64,000 nucleotides of DNA from Oscillatoria nigro-viridis PCC 7112 (GCF_000317475.1 NC_019729.1:4292501-4356500); one strand, 5' to 3'. Counted from the stretch's first letter, positions 27,801 to 34,975 are shown. A program made the numbers and translations. Notes: a model not told the origin generated them from the sequence alone.

Positions 27801-28709
27801 ACCGAGGAACCCGTCACAGCCGCCGCGACTCCCGCAGACACAGGCACTGTCGAAGCCAGCACCGCCTTCTCTGGCAACGTTTACGCCCTAGGGACGATCG
27901 GCTACGACTTTGGGGATGAAACCCGCCGCGACACTTTCCAACAACAGATGGCTCCCGCCGAAGTCAACGGCATTATGGTTCCGCCAGACCCCCACGATCC
28001 TCGTCAGATGGTCGAACACCTCGATCGCCATCCAGATGAAAGCCGTTCCCTGATCTGGACCTTGAGCCTCGATGGAGACACGATATATGCCCTAGAGTCA
28101 AAAGATGGGGATGTCTACGAGATGTTTGTGCTGATGTTGGCGGGGCAACTCGAGCCAGAAGCGAGCGATGAATTTGTAGAACGGATCAGCATACCCGCCC
28201 GACGCACCAAGCGCACGGTAGAACTTTTCTCCGGTGAGGTTGTGCCTGTAGTGACGGTACCTAACGTGCGGGGAATGTACGGCTGGAAAGTCAATACCCT
28301 GGTGAACTCGGCGATGGCGGCAATCTCCCGTCAGGTGGACGAAGCCCAAGAACCCCTCGTGCGACAGGCTCTGACAGCCTTCCTCAACCGAGTCTACAAC
28401 GATCTTCGCAATGTGGGGCAGACTTCGCGCGATCGCGCCCTCAACTTCGCCGCCACCAACATCTTCCAAGCCGCTGTGACCTTTGCTCGGGCGATCGTCG
28501 ATCGTCGTCAACTCGACACCATTAACGTGGAAAAAAGCCCGTTCTGTCGCATCAACAGTGACTGTTGGGATGTCAAGCTTGTCTTCTACGACCCAGACAA
28601 TACTCGTCGGGGGCGCAAGGTATTCCGCTTTACCCTTGATGTGGTGCTTCTGATGCCGGTGACTTTGGGTCAGGTGAGAAGCTGGTCACTCCCTAGTAAA
28701 GAGAGTTGA
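24831..28709 (+). CDS. patG: Cyanobactin oxidase/C-terminal protease (PatG family)
   Basis: I take the ATG at 24831 (MSYHPFAV) rather than a TTG at 24798; neither has a clear ribosome binding site. The 1292-residue protein has, in order, an N-terminal helical region, an FMN-dependent azoline oxidase (about 258-475, with LTQAIETRKSIREYD), an acidic linker (about 476-610), a subtilase domain (about 615-935) and the C-terminal domain shared with PatA. In the subtilase, His707 (DDHTCHV), the oxyanion Asn (GPAGNG) and Ser869 (GTSGAAP) are present, but the position aligned to PatA Asp21 is Glu636 (VIEGNPD). A charged insertion (DSDRTKKEKEESLKAAF) matches the lid of macrocyclising PatG. Confidence 0.93.
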   Translation: MSYHPFAVSLNPFVQVTSTEDHYTLRSAESDPTALLTMATTPGIGMALDRLKAGNTTPDSLVQGLAELDGRAAGEQFGRMLQQLDERGWLSYAVLPLAVAIPMVDSAELNLTEPYWTQTHLTLSRFAYQHSHEGAMVLESPLSKFRIKLLDWRASAILAQLAQPQSLATLTPPPYLGPETAYQFLNLLWAAGFLTADPEPPSLQLWEFHNLLFHSRSRLGRHDYPPQDINIKQWSDFPVVKSPMSHQIVPLPRPNLGALKCNDATLTQAIETRKSIREYDETNPITIEQLSELLYRTARVKEILQTEEWFGENWRQILGFDAAIEYGELGSRPYPGGGAMYELEIYPVVRRCRVLDAGLYHYDSLNHQLERIAESEDVFALQPYIYYKPQPQVLLVITARFGRLFRKYRSVAYSLVLKHVGALQQNLYLVATNMGLAPCALGSGDSDGFGQAAGLDYVEESAVGEFMLGSLPKRDVQASGVESVQEINLSDEPAELAASESTVESDRGEAEPEPAEVGFRSSTQPTSELDVGFRSSTQATESVETTEVAVSVSEAESVSQTTTQVMDSEASESEVESDVVVNETESAAISASGVESSATPLSAALHPHDLDDRIPGLAHLRNQTLGDPRITIVVIEGNPDHSLSCFQSAEISKVFPYWEDTPEPISSEEYATFRAIEDSDRTKKEKEESLKAAFPETLIQRLKVDDHTCHVTSIIVGQENTPSAGIAPHCRLINLSLTSGIAEEYISPLNLARAFEQALDLGANIIHCGICHPTKTGEGEELFAKAVQKCLDNNILIVGPAGNGLGEYWCLPGVLPGTLPVGAMDLGSPPAHYSNWGGNYTEEGIMAPGDDIWGAQLATEKPRLRTGTSGAAPIVTGIAALLMSLQLQEGKPVDAEAVRTALLKTAIPCDPKVVEEPERCLRGFVNIGGAMKLLFGRPSFTISFAGDRVTRTERGGYAMATATAAPASIAAAMTDTAVSPALQPATPATLTEEPVTAAATPADTGTVEASTAFSGNVYALGTIGYDFGDETRRDTFQQQMAPAEVNGIMVPPDPHDPRQMVEHLDRHPDESRSLIWTLSLDGDTIYALESKDGDVYEMFVLMLAGQLEPEASDEFVERISIPARRTKRTVELFSGEVVPVVTVPNVRGMYGWKVNTLVNSAMAAISRQVDEAQEPLVRQALTAFLNRVYNDLRNVGQTSRDRALNFAATNIFQAAVTFARAIVDRRQLDTINVEKSPFCRINSDCWDVKLVFYDPDNTRRGRKVFRFTLDVVLLMPVTLGQVRSWSLPSKES
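26377..26449. repeat. Two intergenic-type palindromes inside the patG linker
   Basis: GGTTGGGTTTCGTTCCTCAA occurs at 26379-26398 and a near copy at 26421-26440 (GTTGGGTTTCGTTCCTCAAC). Each is followed by a CTCAACCTAC or CCCAAGCTAC half that completes a palindrome. Both are read in frame as VGFRSSTQ. The same word is a widespread intergenic repeat in cyanobacteria, as I recall. Confidence 0.6.
27691..27707 (+). promoter_or_regulatory. Internal ribosome binding site and start inside patG
   Basis: GGGGAGG (27691-27697) lies 7 nt before an in-frame ATG (27705-27707), at the end of the subtilase domain. Initiation here would give a 334-residue protein starting MATATAAPASIAAAM that holds only the C-terminal domain. 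This parallels the site in patA. Confidence 0.45.
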
Positions 28710-28842
28710 ACGCACATCTTGCACCATTGTTAAGAACGGGCAAGATGCCCGTTCCACAATAAAATTGAGTTTTGTGGAACGGGCATCTTGCCCGTTCCTA
28801 AACAGGTAGTTGATAATGGTGCAAGATATCAGTTGAACGCAC
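28704..28842. mobile_element. MITE-like element at the patG stop codon
   Basis: The element is flanked by the 12-bp direct repeat AGTTGAACGCAC at 28704-28715 and 28831-28842; the left copy contains the TGA of patG. Just inside are 13-bp inverted ends, ATCTTGCACCATT (28716-28728) and AATGGTGCAAGAT (28815-28827). The interior is a nested hairpin of GAACGGGCAAGATGCCCGTTC type. It does not code for protein and may also act as terminator for the cyanobactin operon. Confidence 0.65.
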
Positions 28843-28910
28843 TGGTGACGGACTCACGCCACAAGAGTCGGTATGGCGTGACCTTCTGGGCAATTCGAGA
28901 ATTTCCTTCA

Positions 28911-29035
28911 ACTGAGATATTGCACCATTCTCAATTAGCCTTTCATGGGCGGGCGGGACGCCCAACCCACAAGAAAACTCACTCTTTGTGGAACAGGCAT
29001 CTTGCCTGTTGTTGAGAATGGTGCCATATCTCAGT
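28911..29035. mobile_element. Second, related MITE-like element
   Basis: The ends ACTGAGATATTGCACCATTC (28911-28930) and TGAGAATGGTGCCATATCTC (29013-29032) are inverted copies and resemble those of the neighbouring element. The interior carries GAACAGGCATCTTGCCTGTT. The two elements lie about 70 bp apart, so one may have inserted beside the other. Confidence 0.6.
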
Positions 29036-29165
29036 TCAATGTACTCGTAATTTTATGAATAATCCTAATACCTTTGCGCGACTTAAGTTAAAGAGTTTTT
29101 ATGAACAGGCATCTTGTCTGTTCCACAACCACAATTTGTATTACTAAGGCTCAATCAGTAAAAAC

Positions 29166-29963
29166 ATGGGAATAGAATTTAACCATTTATATGTTACTCT
29201 CGACACAGAAACGCTAGAGTCGATCGCCAAATCAGAGTTCATCAGCCAAGAATTCTGCACAATATCCAGAGATACCGTAGAAACTGATAAAGAGAGTTGG
29301 GCGGGAACTTATCTCAGGGGAAAACATAGCTATATTGAGCTTTTTGCTCCTGGGGGTGTGGAAGGGTTTATGGAAGGTTTTTCGGGTATAGGTTTCAATA
29401 GTAAACAAGCAGGACAGATTGATATTGTAGATGAAAAGCTAAAATCCTTAGTAGCCCAAGAAACGTTTTATGGTTTGCAAGTTCGTCAAACCGAAGATAG
29501 AAAAGTGCCCTGGTTTCATTATTTGGCGCTCAAATCTGAGACAGAACCCTTCAATGCGTGGTTGATGGAATTTCATCAGAATTATTTAGACTATAAAAAC
29601 ATCAAGCTTACCAGTGCTGGTTGCTTTGACCGTGCTGCTTATCTGAAAAACCTTGCTACTTCCGAAACTTCTTTATTTGACGACATTTCAGAAGTTCATC
29701 TTGAATTGACTTTAGCGGAACACGAGGAACTAGCATTACTACTTCGAGTCTTTGGCTGTGACTCATCTTGCGTAGGAGATATTACTACCTATCGTTCTGA
29801 TGGTTTTACTTTACAAGTATCTCAGAAAGTTGCTCCAAGTTATCGAATTCGCAAGGTTTTTTGCACGATGAAGGCTCAAATTCATCAGGAAATAAAGTTC
29901 ACTTTCGCTGATAATGCACGGTTAAATGTGGGTGGAGAGCTGGCAATTTGGGAGTTTGGATAA
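29166..29963 (+). CDS. DUF5829 family protein
   Basis: A 265-residue soluble protein starting MGIEFNHLYVTLDTETLESI, which matches the DUF5829 family. The layout of strands and the SYIELFAPGG segment suggest a glyoxalase/dioxygenase-like fold, as in other proteins of this group; I see no certain metal ligands. Function is unknown. It follows the MITE-like elements, with no close neighbour on the same strand, so it is probably not part of the cyanobactin operon, although it lies between that operon and the GG-peptide genes. Confidence 0.7.
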   Translation: MGIEFNHLYVTLDTETLESIAKSEFISQEFCTISRDTVETDKESWAGTYLRGKHSYIELFAPGGVEGFMEGFSGIGFNSKQAGQIDIVDEKLKSLVAQETFYGLQVRQTEDRKVPWFHYLALKSETEPFNAWLMEFHQNYLDYKNIKLTSAGCFDRAAYLKNLATSETSLFDDISEVHLELTLAEHEELALLLRVFGCDSSCVGDITTYRSDGFTLQVSQKVAPSYRIRKVFCTMKAQIHQEIKFTFADNARLNVGGELAIWEFG

Positions 29964-30290
29964 CTGAAGCAATAAGTTAAAAATTAAGGCTTTCTTAGAC
30001 TTATGATACAGCATTTTTAGGTAAGTGAGGTACATAGCAAAGATAGAGGACAGTGGTTAATATTAATTCCAATGCTACCGGATTTGATATCAATAGCTGT
30101 TCTCGGTTTATAGATTAGTGCCGATCGAGATTAATTCGCTTTCAGCTTATTAGTTAGGTAGACTCAAAAATCTCAAAAATATCAGGATTTGAAAGATGTT
30201 TTAAAACTTGCAAACCCTAATTCAGTAAAATTTCAGCAGACCCCGAAAGTTCTGAAATTTATGCTGTATGACTGACGCAATGGATATAAC
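29964..30290. other. Intergenic spacer before the GG-peptide genes
   Basis: This AT-rich spacer lies between the convergent DUF5829 gene and the minus-strand peptide genes. I see no gene, repeat or strong promoter. Confidence 0.4.
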
Positions 30291-30317
30291 AAAGCACCCA
30301 TAAAGTTATGGGTGCTT
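30291..30317 (-). terminator. Hairpin terminator after GG-peptide gene 1
   Basis: AAGCACCCATAA and TTATGGGTGCTT form a perfect 12-bp stem. It lies 42 bp past the stop codon of the peptide gene. The same hairpin follows peptide gene 2 and also lies in front of the exporter at 14775. Confidence 0.75.
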
Positions 30318-30358
30318 CTCAATCAAGAGTTAGAGAGCTGAATTGACAGCCCTAAACT

Positions 30359-30547
30359 TTAGTAGTAAGCGTAGCGGACTACTCTTCTGAAGGAACCGTC
30401 GCAATTCCGGCGGTACACTACCCAACTGCGGCGGCGCTGACGGTGACAGTTGTAGCGATTATTGGCATAATAGTGACCGCCGTTGACGCTAGCTGATTCT
30501 TCAGGAGTGAGTTCAGCAAACAGTGAATTTTCTTTAGTTTCTTGCAT
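30359..30547 (-). CDS. Double-glycine-leader peptide 1, cationic
   Basis: A 62-residue precursor. The start is the ATG ending at 30547, with AAGGAG 7 nt upstream; a longer frame to 30634 is less likely. The leader SLFAELTPEESASVNGG ends in Gly-Gly, the C39 peptidase cleavage signal. The 38-residue core is rich in Arg and Tyr, strongly basic, and has two Cys separated by 14 residues (YNCHRQRRR and YRRNCDGS), which could form one disulfide. Its near twin lies 334 bp upstream. A bacteriocin or signalling peptide is the natural guess; activity is unknown. Confidence 0.8.
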   Translation of the reverse strand: MQETKENSLFAELTPEESASVNGGHYYANNRYNCHRQRRRSWVVYRRNCDGSFRRVVRYAYY

Positions 30548-30624
30548 GATTTGACTCCTTTCAAGGTGAAAAAAAAATAACATAAACGAGAAATGATCTG
30601 AATTTTCAACAGCCTCGCTTAAAT

Positions 30625-30651
30625 AAAGCACCATAAAATTATGGGTGCTTT
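30625..30651 (-). terminator. Hairpin terminator after GG-peptide gene 2
   Basis: AAGCACCATAA pairs with TTATGGGTGCTT with one bulged base. It lies in the same relative position as the hairpin after peptide gene 1, so it was duplicated together with the gene. Confidence 0.65.
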
Positions 30652-30692
30652 CTCGATCTACAGTTAGAGAGCTGAATTGACAGCCCTAAACT

Positions 30693-30887
30693 TTAGTAGT
30701 AAGCGTAGCGGACTACTCTTCTGTATGAACCGTCGCAATTCCGGCGGTACACGACCCAACTGCGCCGTTGATTGCGATCGCAGTCATCGTCGTAGCGATT
30801 ATTGGCATAATAGTAACCGCCGTTGACGCTAGCTGATTCTTCAGGGGTGAGTTCAGCAAACAGTGAGTTTTCCTTAGTTTCTTGCAT
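30693..30887 (-). CDS. Double-glycine-leader peptide 2, cationic
   Basis: A 64-residue precursor whose first 23 residues are identical to peptide 1 (MQETKENSLFAELTPEESAS through VNG). GGAG lies 8 nt before the ATG. The 40-residue core begins YYYANNRYDDDCDRNQRRSW and shares the C-terminal RNCDGS and RRVVRYAYY with its twin. The two Cys are again exactly 14 residues apart although the intervening sequence and upstream length differ, which suggests selection on the spacing. The Asp-rich insertion lowers the charge relative to peptide 1. It is part of a 334-bp tandem duplication. Confidence 0.8.
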   Translation of the reverse strand: MQETKENSLFAELTPEESASVNGGYYYANNRYDDDCDRNQRRSWVVYRRNCDGSYRRVVRYAYY

Positions 30888-31057
30888 GATTTGACTCCAT
30901 TTAATTTGACAAGAGGGAACGAGAACTATAAGTTTTCTAAATTGTATATAGCCTCGTGTAATTACTAACTAATAGTTCTTGAAGTGCTGTGCGAGTTCCG
31001 GAATATTACCGAGATATTTTCCAAATTCATTCCGATCGCATAACCTGACTCAGCTAT

Positions 31058-31249
31058 CTAAACCACTAGGGTTTTGTAAGGGCGGTGGCTGTTGGGATCG
31101 TACAGATAAAGCTGGTTCGGCGGCAGGAAAAACAGCATATTCAGGTCATCGCTGCTGCTGTTACCGCTGGTAATGCTGCCACCGCTGACAGTAGCAGATT
31201 CTCGATCGGTGAGTTCGATGAAGAGTGAACCTTGTTGATTTTCTGACAT
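31058..31249 (-). CDS. Double-glycine-leader peptide 3, Cys-free
   Basis: A 63-residue precursor starting MSENQQGSLFIELTDRESAT and ending its leader in VSGG. AGAGGAG lies 7 nt before the ATG. The 39-residue core is unlike the other two: no Cys, a Ser/Gly/Asn-rich start, then NMLFFLPPNQLYLYDPN and a basic HRPYKTLVV end. The leader similarity suggests the same exporter. It is the first of the three in transcription order and is divergent from the HlyD-type gene 337 bp away. Confidence 0.75.
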   Translation of the reverse strand: MSENQQGSLFIELTDRESATVSGGSITSGNSSSDDLNMLFFLPPNQLYLYDPNSHRPYKTLVV

Positions 31250-31586
31250 AAATAACTCCTCTTAATACCTATGTACTTACTTACTACCTACGCATACAGG
31301 AAAAACCCGGTAACAGTGCCAAAACTCATGGCGGAAACGCCGTATTTTTTTCATCACAGTGGCCCTCTGGCTTCACTCCTCTTGATATTTGGCGAAGTTT
31401 GTGCGTGGGAACGGCAAAGCTGTGCGGATTTTTACCTTTACCCTGTGAATTTTGATTTAGACTTCTAAACCTATTCTTGTTTTCCGGAAAGGTGAGAGTA
31501 AAGGTGACAAAACAAATCAGCGATCTCTGCCTCTCCCCCAACTCAAAACTCCAAACTCCAAACTATTCCCCTCTCCCCCAGCCGCC
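31250..31586. other. Divergent spacer between GG-peptide 3 and the HlyD-type gene
   Basis: This spacer should contain promoters for both directions. It holds a run of CTCCAAACTCC-type short repeats near 31540-31575 but no gene I can support. No -35/-10 pair stands out. Confidence 0.35.
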
Positions 31587-32702
31587 ATGTCTCTCACTCC
31601 CGAAACCACACCCGCTGAAACCTTTGATAACGACCAGTTTTTGCCCCCTGTCAGCCGCTGGACGACTTTGGGGGGCATTTTGATGGTGGCGACCTTTGGC
31701 GGGGCGATCGCCCTCGCTAGCGTCACCAAATACAGCGCTACAGTCAAAGCAGACGCGATCGTCCGTCCCGCCGGAGAAGTGCGCGTCGTGCAAGCAGCAA
31801 CCGAAGGAACCGTCGAAAGCATTGCTGTCAGCGAGAATCAGACAGTAAAAGAAGGAGATGCGATCGCAGTTGTAGACGCTTCGCGTTTGGGCGCTCAAAA
31901 AAAACAGTTAGAAGAAACAATTAATCAGTCTCAAACAGCAGCACAGCAAATCAACCAGCAACTGCGCGACTTAGAAAATCAAATTTTGGCCAGCGCCCAA
32001 TTTAAAACGAGCCAAAGTGGAAGTTCCGCCCAACAGGAATTAATCGAATCTGCTTTAGTAAAATTCGCCACCTCGCTACCGGATGTCGCCGAAAGACTGG
32101 GCAGAAGTCGGCGGGTTTTGCTAGTCAAGCAATCGTCCATTCAACAACAATTAATTCAAGCTAAAAAAGAACTCAATCAAATTGAGTTAAAACTCGAAAA
32201 TAGCGTGATCCGCACGCCCGCGGATGGTACAATTCTCAGATTGGAAGTACAAAATACCGGTCAAACCGTACAAGCCGGCAGCGCGATCGCCCAAATCGTC
32301 CCCAGCGACGTACCCCTGGTAGTCAAAGCCAAGGTGGCATCCCAAGATATCGCCCGCATCCAAATCGGCCAACCCGTACAGATCAGGATTTCGGCTTTGC
32401 CTTTCCCCGATTACGGCACATTAAAAGGAACTGTCAGCGAAATCGCCCCAGATGCGATCGCGCCTCAAAATCCCGCTAATAATTTAGGTACAGCTTATTA
32501 CGAAGTAGCCATTAAGCCCGAACAAACTTATTTAACAAAACTCAAATCCGCCAACGGCCAATTCTTCGGAAACTCCCAGGCTAATGTTCCCCGCCAGTAT
32601 TCGATTCAATCGGGAATGGAGGGCAGAGCCGATATTATTACCGGTCAAGAAACTGTTCTGACATTTGTTTTGCGGAAAGCAAGGTTGCTGACAGATTGGT
32701 AA
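31587..32702 (+). CDS. HlyD-family membrane fusion protein
   Basis: A 371-residue periplasmic adaptor for a type I or bacteriocin exporter. One membrane helix lies at about residues 28-48 (LGGILMVATFGGAIALASV). A lipoyl-like half (VKADAIVRPAGEVRVVQAAT), a coiled coil (about 100-205, rich in Gln/Leu), the second lipoyl half (VIRTPADGTILRLEVQNTG) and a beta-barrel domain follow. The coiled coil is shorter than in classical HlyD. It would pair with the C39 exporter at 12508, the only suitable ABC protein in the window, to export the GG peptides. No outer-membrane TolC partner is present here. Confidence 0.88.
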   Translation: MSLTPETTPAETFDNDQFLPPVSRWTTLGGILMVATFGGAIALASVTKYSATVKADAIVRPAGEVRVVQAATEGTVESIAVSENQTVKEGDAIAVVDASRLGAQKKQLEETINQSQTAAQQINQQLRDLENQILASAQFKTSQSGSSAQQELIESALVKFATSLPDVAERLGRSRRVLLVKQSSIQQQLIQAKKELNQIELKLENSVIRTPADGTILRLEVQNTGQTVQAGSAIAQIVPSDVPLVVKAKVASQDIARIQIGQPVQIRISALPFPDYGTLKGTVSEIAPDAIAPQNPANNLGTAYYEVAIKPEQTYLTKLKSANGQFFGNSQANVPRQYSIQSGMEGRADIITGQETVLTFVLRKARLLTDW

Positions 32703-32703
32703 T

Positions 32704-32765
32704 GAGTCAGCAGTCAGCAGTCAGCAGTCAACAGTCAACAGTCAACCGCCAACAGTCAACCGCCA
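32704..32765. repeat. CAGTCAGCA/CAGTCAACA tandem tract
   Basis: About eight imperfect 7-bp to 9-bp units (AGTCAGC, AGTCAAC, CGCCAAC) directly follow the HlyD-type stop codon. Simple-sequence DNA; no function seen. Confidence 0.85.
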
Positions 32766-32836
32766 GAAAATTAGAGGCTCTGAAATTGAAATAACGTGTC
32801 AATATAGAAATGTGAGTTCAATTCTATTCTTTCCTC

Positions 32837-33847
32837 ATGGGCAAACAGCGCGTTCTTTCTGGAGTTCAGCCAACCGGCAATCTTCACCTCGGCAATTATC
32901 TCGGTGCCATTCGCAACTGGGTAGAAGGTCAAAGTCAGTACGAAAATTATTTCTGCGTAGTCGATTTGCACGCAATTACCGCACCGCACAATCCAGCAAC
33001 TCTAGCCTCCGACACTTACACGATCGCCGCACTGTATTTAGCTTGCGGCATCGATTTAGAATATTCTACTATTTTCGTGCAATCCCACGTCTCGGCGCAC
33101 ACAGAACTAGCATGGCTGCTCAACTGCATTACGCCGATTAACTGGCTCGAAGATATGATTCAGTTTAAAGAAAAAGCAGTTAAACAAGGCGAAAATGTCA
33201 ACGCAGGCTTGCTAAATTATCCCGTGTTGATGGCAGCAGACATTTTGCTTTACGATGCCGACAAAGTGCCAGTGGGAGAAGACCAAAAACAGCATTTGGA
33301 ACTCACCCGCGATATTGTCATTAGATTAAATCACCAATTCGGTACACCCGAAAAGCCAGTTTTGAAACTTCCCGAACCGTTAATTCGGACTGACGGTGCG
33401 AGGGTGATGAGTTTGACTGACGGCACGCGCAAAATGTCGAAATCTGACCCTTCCGAACAAAGTCGAATTAATTTATTGGATTCGCCAGATACGATCGCCA
33501 AAAAAATCAAGCGCTGCAAAACAGATGCCGTGCGGGGTTTGACTTTTGACGACCCCGATCGCCCCGAAGCTAGAAATTTGCTGACACTTTATCTCCTGCT
33601 TTCCGGCAAATCTAAGGAAGAAGTAGCAGCCGAGTGTGAAAACATGGGTTGGGGAGATTTTAAACCCTTGCTGACAGAGACAACAATTAATGCCCTCAAA
33701 CCAATTCAGGATAAATACAAGGAAATAATGGACGATCCGGGATATTTAGAGTCTGTACTGCGTCGGGGAAGAGAACAAGCAGAAGCTATTGCTAATCCAA
33801 CTCTAACTAAGGTTAAGACAGCTTTCGGTTATTCTTTACCTGTTTAG
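32837..33847 (+). CDS. trpS: Tryptophan-tRNA ligase
   Basis: A 336-residue class I aminoacyl-tRNA synthetase. The start MGKQRVLSGVQPTGNLHLGN contains the HIGH-like HLGN motif, and RKMSKSDPSEQSRI holds KMSKS. Tryptophan-pocket segments such as MAADILLYDADKVPVGEDQKQ are present. Length and order match bacterial TrpS. It is a housekeeping gene, preceded by simple repeats and followed by a 124-bp repeat spacer; no T-box or leader peptide was recognised. Confidence 0.97.
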   Translation: MGKQRVLSGVQPTGNLHLGNYLGAIRNWVEGQSQYENYFCVVDLHAITAPHNPATLASDTYTIAALYLACGIDLEYSTIFVQSHVSAHTELAWLLNCITPINWLEDMIQFKEKAVKQGENVNAGLLNYPVLMAADILLYDADKVPVGEDQKQHLELTRDIVIRLNHQFGTPEKPVLKLPEPLIRTDGARVMSLTDGTRKMSKSDPSEQSRINLLDSPDTIAKKIKRCKTDAVRGLTFDDPDRPEARNLLTLYLLLSGKSKEEVAAECENMGWGDFKPLLTETTINALKPIQDKYKEIMDDPGYLESVLRRGREQAEAIANPTLTKVKTAFGYSLPV

Positions 33848-33960
33848 TTGTTAGTTGTGAGTTGTTATTGGTTACTGGTTAAGAATAACAACTGCCAACT
33901 GCCCGCTAACAACTCCCAACTGTCAACTGTCAACTGTAAAATAACAAATAACCAATAACA
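33848..33960. repeat. AACTGCCAACTG-type tandem tract after trpS
   Basis: Repeated GTTAGTTGTGAGTTG and its complement-like AACTCCCAACTGTCAACTG lie here and can fold into a long imperfect hairpin. It may end trpS transcription. Confidence 0.5.
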
Positions 33961-33971
33961 GACAAATAATC

Positions 33972-34862
33972 ATGAACCGTTTTCGCACAGCCTGCACCAC
34001 CCCCGGAGAATTTATAATTACCGCCGAAGTTGCCCCGCCAAAAGGTGGCGACATAACTCACACAATTCAAATGGCCCAACGCCTCAAAAACAGAGTGCAC
34101 GCCATTAATATCACCGACGGGAGTCGCGCAGTGTTGCGAATGTGCCCCCTAGCAGTTTCGGCGATTTTAGTGCAGCACGGAATTGAGCCAATTTGTCAAG
34201 TTGCTTGTCGCGATCGCAATCAAATTGGCCTGCAAGCCGATCTCATGGGAGCCCACGCTTTAGGCATTCGCAATGTATTAGCACTTACAGGCGATCCCGT
34301 CAAAGCGGGCGACCATCCTAAAGCAAAAAGTGTATTCGATTTGGAATCAGTTCGGCTGTTGCAAGTTATTCAAAAAATGAACGGCGGTCAAGACTGGAAT
34401 GACAAACCTTTAACAGACGGAGTTACCGATTTATTTGTCGGTGCTGCCGTCGATCCGCAATGCCCCAGTTGGTCTGGTTTGCAAAGTCGATTTGAGAAAA
34501 AAGTAGAGGCTGGAGCACAGTTTTTTCAAAGTCAATTAATTACAGATTTTGAAGTTTTGGATAAGTTTATGCACCACGTTGCAGCGGGCTGCAACAAACC
34601 AATTTTAGCAGGAATCTTTCTGTTTAAATCAGCTAAAAATGCTGAATTTATTAAAAAATACGTGCCGGGAGTTCACATTCCGCAAGAGACGATCGACCGT
34701 TTGGCTAAAGCTCCAGAACCACTGCAGGAAGGCATAAAAATTGCGGCAGAACAAGTCAAGCTAGCGCGGCAGATTTGTCAAGGAGTTCACATGATGGCTG
34801 TGAAGCGAGAAGATTTAATTCCTCAAATTTTGGATTTGGCAGGAATCGAGCCGCTGAGCTAA
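33972..34862 (+). CDS. Methylenetetrahydrofolate reductase family protein
   Basis: A 296-residue TIM-barrel protein of the MTHFR (MetF) family, which makes 5-methyl-THF for methionine synthesis. Supporting blocks are EFIITAEVAPPKGGDITHTI (with the N-terminal Glu), INITDGSRAVLRMCPLAV, LGIRNVLALTGDPVKAGDHP (the LTGDP signature) and FFQSQLITDFE. The ATG at 33972 gives the usual N-terminus. Cyanobacteria also have a shorter MetF-like group, and this protein may belong to it; cofactor use (FAD/NADH) cannot be read from the sequence. No operon partner. Confidence 0.87.
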   Translation: MNRFRTACTTPGEFIITAEVAPPKGGDITHTIQMAQRLKNRVHAINITDGSRAVLRMCPLAVSAILVQHGIEPICQVACRDRNQIGLQADLMGAHALGIRNVLALTGDPVKAGDHPKAKSVFDLESVRLLQVIQKMNGGQDWNDKPLTDGVTDLFVGAAVDPQCPSWSGLQSRFEKKVEAGAQFFQSQLITDFEVLDKFMHHVAAGCNKPILAGIFLFKSAKNAEFIKKYVPGVHIPQETIDRLAKAPEPLQEGIKIAAEQVKLARQICQGVHMMAVKREDLIPQILDLAGIEPLS

Positions 34863-34975
34863 GATTATACGTAGGGGCGGGTTTTACCCACTATCTATTC
34901 CTAAAACTAACGATTTCGCAAACTCGTAAACCCGCCCACCGCCGCGCTACCCTTTTGAACATCAACAGGACAGTC

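Noticed and set aside
28788-29015. 75-codon plus-strand frame after patG
   Set aside because: It is formed by the two MITE-like elements and their spacer.
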